Shown in pieces: positions 9,301 through 17,022 of a stretch of 27,205 nucleotides of DNA. The first letter of the stretch is position 1; each line of letters starts with the position of its first letter. Location of the stretch: the NCBI GenBank assembly GCA_900767195.1, contig CAAFYG010000142.1:1-27205 (forward strand). Direction: 5' to 3'. The notes beneath the pieces were generated by a model. It saw nothing but the letters and a program-made list of their open reading frames with translations. It was not told the DNA's origin and searched no databases. The position numbers and the translations under genes are program-made. Source of the stretch: Clostridia bacterium (GTDB lineage Bacteria > Bacillota > Clostridia > Christensenellales > Borkfalkiaceae).

Positions 9301-10010
9301 AAATTGCCGACGTAAATCATGACGGCGCGTTTTTGAGAATCAATTTCCATACGGGATTGACGAATGCAAGGGAGTATTGGGCGAAGAAACTCGATAACGT
9401 AACCGGCGTGTACTTCTATGTGTATAACCCGCTTGATACAAATATCGTAGCGCGAATCATGCAAGGCGATTGGGTGGTGCTGAATTCGGGTACGGAAAAC
9501 GAATGTAAATATACGTTGAAGCCCGGCTGGAACGTGATTTCGCTTTCGAAAAGCACTTTCCTCGATTCTACGAATATTGATAACAGAGATACGGCGAAAT
9601 ACGGCGATAACAGCAATATCGTGAAATCAGATTGCGGATATTATCTGATGATTCTCGACGAAAGTAAACAGCTTTCCGCGAACGGGAAGAATTTGAAAAT
9701 ATCCTCATTCTACGGGCTTGAAAGCGGCAAAACCGTGCCGGAAGTGCCGAATGTGGAACGCTGCACCGTAACGTTCGATTCCGACGGCGGCAGCGCGGTT
9801 GCGGCGCAACAAGTGGTAAAGGGCGGTCTCGTGCAAGAGCCGAAAGCTCCTGCGAAAGCGAGCGGAAGCGCAAACACGGTGATCGTATTCGACGGCTGGT
9901 ATTACGGCGATAAAAAATGGAATTTCGCTACGGATAAAGTAACTTCCGATATTACGCTGAAAGCAAAGTGGAAAGTGATCGAATATTCCGAGCCTTTGCC
10001 GATTGATTAA
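6330..10010 (+). CDS. Very large modular surface lipoprotein with beta-sandwich, helical and B-repeat modules
   Basis: This 1226-residue protein starts at ATG 6330, just after the previous stop; another ATG lies at 6333. Its signal peptide ends in a lipobox-like VCAC (Cys27), so it should be anchored outside the membrane. I see repeated units of a beta-sandwich module followed by a helical linker. Beta modules lie at about residues 41-223, 294-440, 444-557, 684-866 and 942-1132, each with a 'YVYN' or 'FYVKN' strand and a later 'GWN.[VI]S/V' or 'W..[LV].[IL]P' strand. Helical stretches lie at about 226-292, 571-681 and 867-941. An InlB-type B-repeat (VTFDSDGG...FDGWYY...W) spans about 1145-1217. 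No catalytic motif is recognised. The layout suggests a glycan-binding scaffold feeding the importer. This is inference from architecture; no family name is firm for the beta modules. Confidence 0.85.
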   Translation: MMKKRKFLYGFLCVLLLFSVFVGVCACKKDDKPADDGTQEQNIAGLANGFDTIDDLYSMKFNVGTDYPADYKGEINTDKNYIKDGKGSLKITYRSGGHPEPVIYCSNIKDLNLQDLKSATCWVYNDTEYSFTVNFNLLRKNNTAKKVAMFTQEYIVKSREWTLLELPINNIVMQYNGDNVLGFGVEFVCRVPTEGTDEPQVPFTFYLDTFVLNYGAELTAEDKEYKTKIDNVIAAIDKLPNGISESDETQIRDVYDMYTELPEIYKGAVTNYSRYESAVSKLMSELYKNKKTEESSPVLFTDRFFGVNHFSLASTYSTTAKVEYNENEKYGNETGSTAFVFDGQSASPWAAWNFTTSAPLSSYDYISFYVKNNTDNDVIMFFTWSNNRTIPKGDWVKVEIPTSAFGINFNELEITGVGQTTLTGKLYFSAINCYSSGIDGLFENALTSYNVEGGEQTDSDGVTAFTSAANGLTIKLNKTRTDYHGVINAYANIYVDKYYAMNVLNDKGQAEYTISLTKGWNTVAFRSNRYNFEKAAALQFDTAAGETIKIKEFIIGLNMRDAVLNTYMLHSWRPTGALSKDDLQNAVDFLESYYALTDSDKKLLKGNVETIETDVANVTANFETALKSLIDSLNATFVYADATVLNNAYAAYTQIKELNFLNAEYVSKAEAIVKKWSNLPNQPLNFEKAADREIISIKSVTKGESDPYTTMHDDDPSYNVFEAYFDSEYGYVAELKNPTYSGVGVKFNFHTVSEANERLKSVINGYDYVVFYLYNPLSSAYTVTARISNYNWGLTYLAPQKLESGWNMLSLKVSEFVAAMEDSSYLYVYVQKNGVDDSGHLRYFANGTSATLKISSYNLYKDSAYQTFIKEYEEEKKQAEQKKINEIIAQIKALPAIGDLKSKSSDLDNELLGIQAMHDVYGDKITNYADFLAYKAEYEKLPYIVLDAESESSLISASKRHENDIAADCYDRTMQFTVKSAQDSVYGDVFEIADVNHDGAFLRINFHTGLTNAREYWAKKLDNVTGVYFYVYNPLDTNIVARIMQGDWVVLNSGTENECKYTLKPGWNVISLSKSTFLDSTNIDNRDTAKYGDNSNIVKSDCGYYLMILDESKQLSANGKNLKISSFYGLESGKTVPEVPNVERCTVTFDSDGGSAVAAQQVVKGGLVQEPKAPAKASGSANTVIVFDGWYYGDKKWNFATDKVTSDITLKAKWKVIEYSEPLPID

Positions 10011-10014
10011 AAAA

Positions 10015-10030
10015 AACGGTGAAAACCGTT
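10015..10030 (+). other. Small GAAA-tetraloop hairpin after the large lipoprotein gene
   Basis: A perfect 6-bp stem AACGGT / ACCGTT closes a GAAA loop, starting four bases after the stop codon. There is no T-run behind it, so it is not a normal intrinsic terminator. It could stabilise the upstream mRNA end or be chance. Confidence 0.4.
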
Positions 10031-10057
10031 AAATAAATATTCAAGGAGGAATTTTAA

Positions 10058-10213
10058 ATGAGTACTATTGCAAAGCGGAAGAATCAATATGTCAGATTAA
10101 AAATCGACATATTGATTCTTGGGGTGGACGTGGCAACGGACATCTTGTCCACGTCCGTTGAAGGAGTTTACGAGCCGGATAAGGATTGGGGTTCTTGGGA
10201 GGAAAGACAATGA
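10058..10213 (+). CDS. Small protein of 51 residues, unknown function
   Basis: This short frame has the best ribosome site in its neighbourhood, AAGGAGG at 10043-10049, eight bases before ATG 10058. It ends at TGA 10211-10213, overlapping the next gene's ATG by four bases (ATGA). The product has a basic N-terminus (STIAKRKNQYVRLK), a hydrophobic-to-neutral middle (IDILILGVDVATDILSTS) and an acidic, Trp-containing tail (EPDKDWGSWEERQ). It has no clear signal peptide or cysteine. It reminds me of short peptides with a 'DV.T.S' core and acidic 'DWG' ends found beside secreted proteins in gut Clostridia, but that is memory, not a search. Much of the coding sequence is inverted repeats, so the selection may be on RNA structure. 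It could be a leader peptide, a small partner of the secreted protein, or a coupling device. Confidence 0.6.
   Translation: MSTIAKRKNQYVRLKIDILILGVDVATDILSTSVEGVYEPDKDWGSWEERQ
10079..10120 (+). repeat. 15-bp perfect inverted repeat inside the small ORF
   Basis: AAGAATCAATATGTC (10079-10093) and its exact reverse complement (10106-10120) flank a 12-base loop. The loop could add GAT/ATC pairs after one bulged A. The RNA would fold into a strong, mostly A-U hairpin 19 bases after the small ORF's start codon. There is no trailing T-run, so termination is unlikely. Confidence 0.85.
10124..10160 (+). promoter_or_regulatory. Competing GC-rich hairpins upstream of the repeat-protein gene
   Basis: Two perfect 8-bp stems share bases and cannot form together: GGACGTGG (10126-10133) with CCACGTCC (10149-10156), and CAACGGAC (10134-10141) with GTCCGTTG (10153-10160). 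A third, 6-bp pairing, GTGGAC/GTCCAC (10124-10129 with 10147-10152), also competes. Mutually exclusive stems within a translated leader are typical of translation-coupled control, but here that is only an inference. Confidence 0.5.
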
Positions 10214-12399
10214 AAAAACAAATCAAAACAAAAATGTTAAGTTTGGCATTGATTGCGGGCGTTGCGGCTACGGCGGGCGCGCTTGCATTGAATCATTCTG
10301 CAAATCAAGCGGCTGCCGAAGAAAACGCCGCCGTGTTTCAGATGGAAAATTCCGTGCGCTTGCGCCTGAACGGCAACGGCTTGGCGTTCTCGGTGAAAAT
10401 GGACGAGGCGAAGTATAACGAAATTAAAAACGACGAAAATAAATCGTTGTATTTTATCGTGATGCCTTCGATGTATCTCGTCAACGTGAAAACGGCTGAC
10501 GGGTACGATTATGCGAAAGCAATCGCGCGCGATGGTAACGGCGATTACAATTATACGGATTCGCATTGCCTTTACGTGAACGCATCGGAAGCGATTTATA
10601 AAAGCGGCGAAGACTATTACGCTCTTGGCGGCGTAAGCGACGTTCTCGAAACGAACAGAAAGCTCGATTTCGTGGCGGTTGCGTGCGTTGAAGCGAGATC
10701 GGAAAGCGGCTTTACATACGAGTATGCCGCGCTTCCCGAAGGAAAAACGCAAATGCCCACAATCAGTCAGTATACTACGCTTTCTAAATCGGTATTGTAT
10801 TCTACTACCGATTATTCCGCGCAAATCGCTCAATATTACAGCTGGTTCGGTAAGGGCGAATATGCGCTGACGATTGCCACCACCGAAGATTATAAAGCTC
10901 TCGTAGGTAAAATTAACGGCGGCGCAGATCTTGCGGGTATGGAACTTCGCATCAATTCGGGCGTAGATAAAGAGCAAGCTAAGTTAAACGAAGGCATGGC
11001 GTTACCCGCTACGCAGACTACGTACAGTACCGTGAAATTTTACGATGACGACGGCACGACTTTACTTTCTTCGGCAGACGTAAACGACGGCGGAAGCGTA
11101 ACGCCGATAACTCCCGAAAAAGCGGCTACCGAAGAGTATACTTATACGTTTGAAAAATGGGTAACCGAAAAGGGCGGCGACGTAGCGGCTTCGTTTAAAA
11201 ATATCACGGCGAATATGAGCGTATATGCGAAATATACCGCCGTCAAGAACAAAATAACGATCACCTGGAAGAAGAACGCAGCCGACGAAGGCATTACCGA
11301 AATTTATAACCGTGGCGAAACGCCGCAGTATAAAGGCGAAACCTTAAAAAATTATTTTGAAGGCGATAAGTATTATATTTGCAAGGGCTTTGAAAATATC
11401 GTTCCCGCCGAAGAAGATACCACTTACGTTTGTTCGTGGGAAGAACACGCAGGAAAAGAGACTACTCTTACTTATTGGTTCGCATATGGAGCAGATACCT
11501 ATTTTAAAACGGATATAGCAAAAGATACGAATAGCGACCAAACTGTTACCTTTGAAGTTGCGTCTTCCGTGCGCGGAAAGACTTCGTGCGACGTGCTTGT
11601 TCACCATTCCGGTGACTTAGAGGTGCTTGCGTTCCGGATTGACTACAAAGCGCAAGAAGGTGAAATGATTACATTTAATGATGCCGTTGCTGTTTATAAC
11701 GGAGAATATCTCGGTATAAAAGACGGTACGATGTTATTAAAAGGTAGTGAAGCATGGGCAGTAGTAGATGAGATTGTAAATGTTTCTCTTTCTTCGTGGT
11801 TTGGCTCATTTTTATATACCGATATTACTGTACCTGTAGTTACGGAAGATATACTCTATTCCGAAATTACATTCAAGGCAACATCTTCTACAGCAGGCGG
11901 AGAAAAAGACTTTACTGTAAAGCCTCGCTCTGCGGCGGGGAAAGACAAACTTGTATTCGAAGTAATATCTTCCGCGGAAGAAGGTGAAATCATTACATTT
12001 AATAACTCAATTGCGAAATATAATAATCAAGCACTTCACATAGCCGACGGAACGCAGTTGATATACAAAAACGGCAGGTGGTACACGTATGAAAAACCGA
12101 CTCTTACTTATTGGTTCGGAAGTATCTGGTTTAAAACGGATATAGCAAAAGATACGAATGCCGACTTAACTCTTACCTTTACAGCTACGTCTTCCGTATC
12201 CGGAAATATTTCGTTCAGCTTGCTTGCTCACCATCCCGGCGGGGAAGAGGTGCTTGCGTTTCGGACTGACTACAAAGCGACAGAAGGCGAAATTATTACA
12301 TTCAAAAATTCTTTTGCCGAATATTACGGAACACAGATTGAATTAGACGGGTTGCAACTCATCTATCAGAATGGCGCGTGGGCTGTGTATAACGGCTGA
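10210..12399 (+). CDS. Secreted repeat protein with B-repeat-like domain and three tandem ~100-residue repeats
   Basis: This is a 729-residue exported protein. ATG 10210 is chosen because GGGAGG (10197-10202) lies seven bases upstream and a Sec signal peptide follows at once, with likely cleavage after AAA near residue 36. It is not a lipoprotein and I see no LPXTG anchor. Domains in order: an N-terminal region to about residue 240 (beginning SVRLRLNGNGLAFSVKM), of a type I associate with Clostridia surface proteins but cannot name; a B-repeat-like domain at about 272-345 (VKFYDDDGTTLL...EKWV); a smaller beta domain to about 415; then repeats starting near 419, 523 and 631. Each repeat carries a 'WF...TDI' strand and an 'EGE.ITF...A.YN' strand. 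Repeats 1 and 3 share long identical DNA. The role is probably glycan binding or adhesion, with no catalytic motif. It overlaps the small ORF upstream. Confidence 0.85.
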   Translation: MKKQIKTKMLSLALIAGVAATAGALALNHSANQAAAEENAAVFQMENSVRLRLNGNGLAFSVKMDEAKYNEIKNDENKSLYFIVMPSMYLVNVKTADGYDYAKAIARDGNGDYNYTDSHCLYVNASEAIYKSGEDYYALGGVSDVLETNRKLDFVAVACVEARSESGFTYEYAALPEGKTQMPTISQYTTLSKSVLYSTTDYSAQIAQYYSWFGKGEYALTIATTEDYKALVGKINGGADLAGMELRINSGVDKEQAKLNEGMALPATQTTYSTVKFYDDDGTTLLSSADVNDGGSVTPITPEKAATEEYTYTFEKWVTEKGGDVAASFKNITANMSVYAKYTAVKNKITITWKKNAADEGITEIYNRGETPQYKGETLKNYFEGDKYYICKGFENIVPAEEDTTYVCSWEEHAGKETTLTYWFAYGADTYFKTDIAKDTNSDQTVTFEVASSVRGKTSCDVLVHHSGDLEVLAFRIDYKAQEGEMITFNDAVAVYNGEYLGIKDGTMLLKGSEAWAVVDEIVNVSLSSWFGSFLYTDITVPVVTEDILYSEITFKATSSTAGGEKDFTVKPRSAAGKDKLVFEVISSAEEGEIITFNNSIAKYNNQALHIADGTQLIYKNGRWYTYEKPTLTYWFGSIWFKTDIAKDTNADLTLTFTATSSVSGNISFSLLAHHPGGEEVLAFRTDYKATEGEIITFKNSFAEYYGTQIELDGLQLIYQNGAWAVYNG
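11464..12396 (+). repeat. Three tandem ~310-bp coding repeats
   Basis: The units run at about 11464-11772, 11776-12099 and 12100-12396. Units 1 and 3 share an identical 19-base block (11464-11482 and 12100-12118), an identical 30-base block (11503-11532 and 12130-12159), and a near-identical block near 11620 and 12247. The middle unit is diverged in DNA but keeps the protein pattern. This suggests a recent copy or gene conversion between the outer units. Confidence 0.8.
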
Positions 12400-12424
12400 A
12401 ATTAAGTAACTCTATCTCAAATGC

Positions 12425-12454
12425 GTGGCGGAAAGCGTTGCCGCTTTCCGCCAC
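12425..12454 (+). terminator. 13-bp perfect GC-rich hairpin between secreted and intracellular sections
   Basis: GTGGCGGAAAGCG (12425-12437) pairs perfectly with 12442-12454 around a TTGC loop. What follows is ACCTTT and then A-rich sequence, so the T-tract is poor. It may be a weak, partly read-through terminator, or an mRNA-stabilising stem that sets different levels for the surface-protein and enzyme genes. Confidence 0.55.
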
Positions 12455-12476
12455 ACCTTTAAAAAACTAACTGATT

Positions 12477-15356
12477 ATGAAAGACAATAAGTACAATTTT
12501 AAAAATGTAAAGCGTCAGTCCGTGCCGTTCTGGTCCTGGAACGACAAATTGGAAAACGATCGGCTGATAAAGCAAGTAGAGTGGATGAAGAACGAAGGTT
12601 TCGGCGGCTTTTTTATGCACGCGCGCTCGGGACTTGCCACGGAATATCTTTCCGAAGAATGGTTCGGTGCGATTAAAGAATGCGCGTTGAAAGCCAAAGA
12701 GCTTGGCATGGACGCGTGGGCTTATGACGAAAACGGTTGGCCGAGCGGTTTTGTAGGGGGAAAACTTCTTGAAAACGAAAACAACAGGGAGAATTATCTG
12801 ACTTTTGAAAAAGGCGTATTCGATGAAAACGCGTTTGTTTCTTACGATATATCTTCCGATAAAATAAAAAGATTAAACAAAGGCGAAAAGTGCGATACCG
12901 CGCTGAATATTTATAAGCATACTTCTTTATCTACGGTAGATATTCTCGACGATAAAGTAGTGGATCGTTTTATTGCCGAAACGCATGAAAAATACAACGA
13001 ATATTTCGGCGGAAAAATCGGCGAATATATCAAAGGCTTTTTCACCGACGAGCCTCAGTATTATGCTACGGCAACGCCGTATCCGCATTTGATTGAGAAA
13101 TACTTCCGTAAAAATTACGGCGTGAATATTTTAGATCAACTCGGTTTATTATACTGCGAAAAGCAAGGATACCGAGCGTTCAGATATAAATATTATTACG
13201 TTTGTCAACAGTTATTTTTGCATAATTATTCCGAAAAGTTATACAATTGGTGCAGCGAACACGGCGTGAAGCAGACGGGGCATTATATCGAAGAAATGGG
13301 CATAACGCAGCAAATGTATTATTGCGCAGGGATTATGCCGTTTTACGAGTACGAGCATATTCCCGGAATCGACTGGCTTTGCAGAAGATTTTTAACCGTC
13401 ATTCCCGCGAAACAGCTAGTGAGTGCGGGGGCGCAGCTCGGAAAGGACGAAATGCTTACGGAAACCTTTGCGCTTACGGGGTGGGACGTAACGCCTACGG
13501 AATTGAAAGCGATTGCCGAATTTCAGTTTTTGTACGGCATTAACATAATGTGTATGCACTTATTGCCGTATTCGGAACTTGGCCACAGAAAAAACGATTA
13601 TCCCGTACATTTTTCTTCATCGAACGCGTGGGCAGACGACGTGTTGCCGAAATTCAACGGTTATTTCGATCGGCTCGGCGCATTGATGCGCGGCAGCGAA
13701 GAAAACGTGAAAGCGGCTGTATTGCACCCTATCCGCACGGCATATCTTACCTATAATAGCGGCGAAAGCGATCAGGTAGGGGACGCGTTCCGGGAGGCAA
13801 GCGAGTATCTGGCGAACGAGCAGATAGCGTTCCATTATCTTGACGAAACGTTGTTTGAAAAGCACGGCTTTGTGGACGGTGCTTCGCTTGTCTGCGGGAA
13901 ATGTGCATATAAATATTTGATAATCGTTCCCGAAACGCTGACGATGGGAAAATTTACCGAGCAGGCGGTGCGGCAGTTTGTAGCAAACGGCGGCAAGGTG
14001 CTTTTAATGGGCGAAAAGCCTTTATATGTTGAAGGCGAGCCGTATTCTTACGAGTATTTGCATACGAACACGTCGATAGAAGAAATGAAAGCGGCGCAGA
14101 ATTATCGGTTGAATTATCGGGGCGGCAAGGTGCGCTCTTGTTTGAAGCATACCGCTCAGGGTGATTTTTTGATGGCGCTGAATATCGACGGTTTCGAAAC
14201 GGCGGAATGCGAGCTTGATTTAAACGGTAGCGTGAAGCTTCTGGATTTGTATTGCGAAAACGTATACGACGCCGGGAAAGAGTTTACCTTAAAGCCTTAC
14301 GAATCGAAAATATTATTGATCGATTATCAAGGCGAAAGCGCGGCGGAAACGAAAAACGAAACGGTGGTTTTGCCCGCGAAAGGCTACGAAGTGGTGTCTT
14401 CCGACGAAAATTATATGGTGCTTGATACGGCGAAGTTTTCGTTTGACGGAAAAAAGTACACGCCTTCGCACCCGATTCCCGCAATTTTCGAGCATTTGAT
14501 CAAGACGAAATACAACGGCGATCTGTATTTGAAATTCGAGTTCGATTGCAATTATATCGCCGAAGATATGCGTGTGATTTATGAAAATTGTCAGGCGGCG
14601 GAATTTACTGTAAACGGCGAAAAAATCGTATTCGACGGATGTTCGAAGATCGATCCGAATATGATTACGGCAAAAATAGCAAGTTGTGTAAAAATCGGGC
14701 ATAACGAAATTATCGAAAAGATTCATTTCTACGAGGACGATATCGTGTTTACCGCGTTGTACGGCGAGGGCGTAACGGAAACGCTTCGGAATTGTCTGGT
14801 GTACAATACGTATATCGATACGTTGCGGTTGTCCGGGCATTTCGGCGTGTATACGAAAGACGGACTGAAAGAAACCGCATTGAAAAACTTCTATACTGCA
14901 AAAGAATTTTATATCGATCGGCCGAAAACGGCGGTAGACGATTTGATTTTCGACGGATATTTGTTCTTTGCGGGTAAAATACGGCTGAAAAAAGAGCTTA
15001 TGCTTGATAAAACGGACGTATCTTTAAAAATCACGGGCAGAATCCATTTTGCGAAACTGTACGTAAACGGCGAGTATGCGGGCGATTATATGTTTAACGA
15101 TACGTTGGATATATCGAAGTTTGCAAAGCTCGGCAAAAACGAAATCGAAGTGGAATTGCTTACGGGCAGCAGAAATCTGTTCGGACCGTTCCACGATAAA
15201 AAGAAAGTAGAATCGTTTTGGGTAGGACCTTCTTCGTTTTCGTTCTACGGGCACTGGAATAATTTTGAATATGAAGGGTATACGGATACGTATTCGTTTG
15301 CGCGCGCGGGGATTTTCGAGTGCGACGGGCAATTCAGAATAGTGGTGGATTATTAA
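12477..15356 (+). CDS. GH106-like glycosyl hydrolase (probable alpha-L-rhamnosidase type), cytoplasmic
   Basis: This 959-residue protein has no signal peptide. The N-terminus (PFWSWNDKLENDRL, then GFGGFFMHARSG and AWAYDENGWPSG, residues about 17-91) is the start of a TIM barrel seen in proteins usually annotated as glycosyl hydrolases related to family GH106. Likely active-site segments are FFTDEP (D191, E192) and LTETFALTGWD (E329). The C-terminal part ends in a beta-sandwich with LYVNGEYAGDY and a GSRNLFGP motif, typical of this group. GH106 members remove alpha-linked rhamnose; substrate specificity here is inferred, and the exact family may differ. The ATG has no convincing ribosome site, unlike most neighbours, and follows a strong hairpin by 22 bases. 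With the GH20 and GH78-like genes it should act on imported oligosaccharides. Confidence 0.8.
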   Translation: MKDNKYNFKNVKRQSVPFWSWNDKLENDRLIKQVEWMKNEGFGGFFMHARSGLATEYLSEEWFGAIKECALKAKELGMDAWAYDENGWPSGFVGGKLLENENNRENYLTFEKGVFDENAFVSYDISSDKIKRLNKGEKCDTALNIYKHTSLSTVDILDDKVVDRFIAETHEKYNEYFGGKIGEYIKGFFTDEPQYYATATPYPHLIEKYFRKNYGVNILDQLGLLYCEKQGYRAFRYKYYYVCQQLFLHNYSEKLYNWCSEHGVKQTGHYIEEMGITQQMYYCAGIMPFYEYEHIPGIDWLCRRFLTVIPAKQLVSAGAQLGKDEMLTETFALTGWDVTPTELKAIAEFQFLYGINIMCMHLLPYSELGHRKNDYPVHFSSSNAWADDVLPKFNGYFDRLGALMRGSEENVKAAVLHPIRTAYLTYNSGESDQVGDAFREASEYLANEQIAFHYLDETLFEKHGFVDGASLVCGKCAYKYLIIVPETLTMGKFTEQAVRQFVANGGKVLLMGEKPLYVEGEPYSYEYLHTNTSIEEMKAAQNYRLNYRGGKVRSCLKHTAQGDFLMALNIDGFETAECELDLNGSVKLLDLYCENVYDAGKEFTLKPYESKILLIDYQGESAAETKNETVVLPAKGYEVVSSDENYMVLDTAKFSFDGKKYTPSHPIPAIFEHLIKTKYNGDLYLKFEFDCNYIAEDMRVIYENCQAAEFTVNGEKIVFDGCSKIDPNMITAKIASCVKIGHNEIIEKIHFYEDDIVFTALYGEGVTETLRNCLVYNTYIDTLRLSGHFGVYTKDGLKETALKNFYTAKEFYIDRPKTAVDDLIFDGYLFFAGKIRLKKELMLDKTDVSLKITGRIHFAKLYVNGEYAGDYMFNDTLDISKFAKLGKNEIEVELLTGSRNLFGPFHDKKKVESFWVGPSSFSFYGHWNNFEYEGYTDTYSFARAGIFECDGQFRIVVDY

Positions 15357-15375
15357 AAATATCGGAGAAAAATTT

Positions 15376-17013
15376 ATGAAAGCGAAAAATCAATTTGAAA
15401 AAATGGGCGTATTGCTTTGTACCTCTAACGGCATATACAATTTAAAAACGTTGAAAACGTTTATGGGGTATATCAAAAAATTAGGCTACACTACGTTGTA
15501 TCTTGAAATAAGCAAAAATTACGAATGTGAAAACGAGCCGTTTTTTTCGTATATGCGCCCGAGATATTCCATCGAGGAAATGAAACAGATCGACGCGTAC
15601 GGTATCGAAGCGGGCATTACGGTGATTCCCGTCATTCAGACGTTCGCTCATCTCGAAAGCATTTTCAGATGGAAAGATTATCGCGATCTTGAAGACGCGA
15701 ACGGAATTTTGCTTGTGGGCGAGCCGCGCGTGTACGTTTTGATCGAGAATATGATCAAGACGATTTCGAGTTGTTTTTCGTCGGGCATTATTCATCTCGG
15801 AATGGACGAAGCGTTTTCGCTCGGCAGAGGTAAATATCAGGATTTGCACGGGGTTTGCGATCCGATTAAAATAATGCAGGAACACGTAAACAAGGTGTTG
15901 GATATTGCAAGAAAATACAACGTAAAGCCGGAAATGTGGGGAGACATGTATTTCCGCCTTGCTTACGGGGCATACGATACGGGAACGGTTTCTTTCGATA
16001 AATCAGAAGAAGTGCGTGAAACGATTCCGAAAGACGTAAAAATTCATTATTGGGATTATTATAGTCTTGATAAAGCGCATTACATCGATTATACGAATAA
16101 ATTCAAGACAATCACGGATAATATCGTATTCGACGGCGGCGTATGGAATTATCTCGGGTTTATTCCCGATAACACATATAGCATTAAAGCCACGAAGGCG
16201 GCGTTTGAAGCGTGCAAAGAGTGCGGCATAAAAGAAGCGGTGATTACGGCTTGGGGCAATACGGGTACGGAAACGTCTTTATTCGCTATTATGCCTACGC
16301 TTGTGTGTGCCGCGGAATTCGCTAAGGGTAATTACGATACGGATCAAATTAAAGTTTCCTTCAAGAAGTTGATGGGAATGGATTTCGATGATTTTATCAA
16401 TATCGAAATAGCGGACAGATTGAAAACGACCAGTCTGGAAAATCCAACGGGCGCATTATGCGATCCTACGCATTATCTGCTTTATAACGATTTGTTCGAC
16501 GGCTTTTTGGATAGCACGGTGGACGAAAACGATAAACCGATTTTTCAAAAAGCGGCGCAGGCAATCGAACATTGCACGAAGAACAGAAAATGGGGTTACA
16601 TTTTTAAAACGATTAAAGCGTTAGACGAAGTAACCGAACTGAAATTCGATCTCGGTTTGAAAACGCGCCGAGCCTATCAGAGCGGAGATAAAGAGGCGTT
16701 GAAAGCGTTGTCCGATAACGAATATACGAAATTGATTAAAAAGCTGAAAGAATTTTATGTTTGCTTTAAAAATCAATGGTACATAGAAAACAAGCAAGGC
16801 GGTTTCGACGTTCAGGATATCCGTTTCGGCGGGAATATATTGAGAGTAACGCATTGTAAAGAAATGATCGACGATTATTTAAGCGGAAAAATCGAACGTA
16901 TCGAAGAATTAGAGCAAAAACTTTTGTGCTATCGCGGCGGCGGTGAAAATTTCATCAAAGGCGCAACTACTTTAAACGAGTATTTAACGTTTGTTACCGT
17001 AAACAATTTGTAA
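15376..17013 (+). CDS. GH20-family beta-N-acetylhexosaminidase-like enzyme, cytoplasmic
   Basis: This 545-residue protein has no signal peptide and starts behind a GGAG site 19 bases after the previous stop. Early strands resemble a (beta/alpha)8 barrel: LLCTSNGIYNL, TTLYLEISKNYE and VIPVIQTFAHLE. The motif IHLGMDEAFSLGRG (residues about 139-152) holds the adjacent Asp144-Glu145 pair expected of GH20 enzymes, where the Glu is the acid and the Asp orients the substrate N-acetyl group. Family members without the usual N-terminal GH20b domain and with 'LGRG' after the pair are known in Bacillota. It would release terminal N-acetylglucosamine or N-acetylgalactosamine from oligosaccharides. The C-terminal third is helical and charged, with no family assigned by me. 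Its neighbours are GH106- and GH78-like genes in the same operon. Confidence 0.85.
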   Translation: MKAKNQFEKMGVLLCTSNGIYNLKTLKTFMGYIKKLGYTTLYLEISKNYECENEPFFSYMRPRYSIEEMKQIDAYGIEAGITVIPVIQTFAHLESIFRWKDYRDLEDANGILLVGEPRVYVLIENMIKTISSCFSSGIIHLGMDEAFSLGRGKYQDLHGVCDPIKIMQEHVNKVLDIARKYNVKPEMWGDMYFRLAYGAYDTGTVSFDKSEEVRETIPKDVKIHYWDYYSLDKAHYIDYTNKFKTITDNIVFDGGVWNYLGFIPDNTYSIKATKAAFEACKECGIKEAVITAWGNTGTETSLFAIMPTLVCAAEFAKGNYDTDQIKVSFKKLMGMDFDDFINIEIADRLKTTSLENPTGALCDPTHYLLYNDLFDGFLDSTVDENDKPIFQKAAQAIEHCTKNRKWGYIFKTIKALDEVTELKFDLGLKTRRAYQSGDKEALKALSDNEYTKLIKKLKEFYVCFKNQWYIENKQGGFDVQDIRFGGNILRVTHCKEMIDDYLSGKIERIEELEQKLLCYRGGGENFIKGATTLNEYLTFVTVNNL

Positions 17014-17022
17014 GAGGAAAAA

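Noticed and set aside
10237..10977. 246-codon minus-strand ORF
   Set aside because: It lies wholly inside the secreted protein gene, has a low-complexity Arg/Ile/Phe-rich translation, and has no ribosome site. It arises from the plus-strand codon use, like the other long minus-strand ORFs at 3960-4436, 5345-5821, 14313-14840 and 25722-26153.
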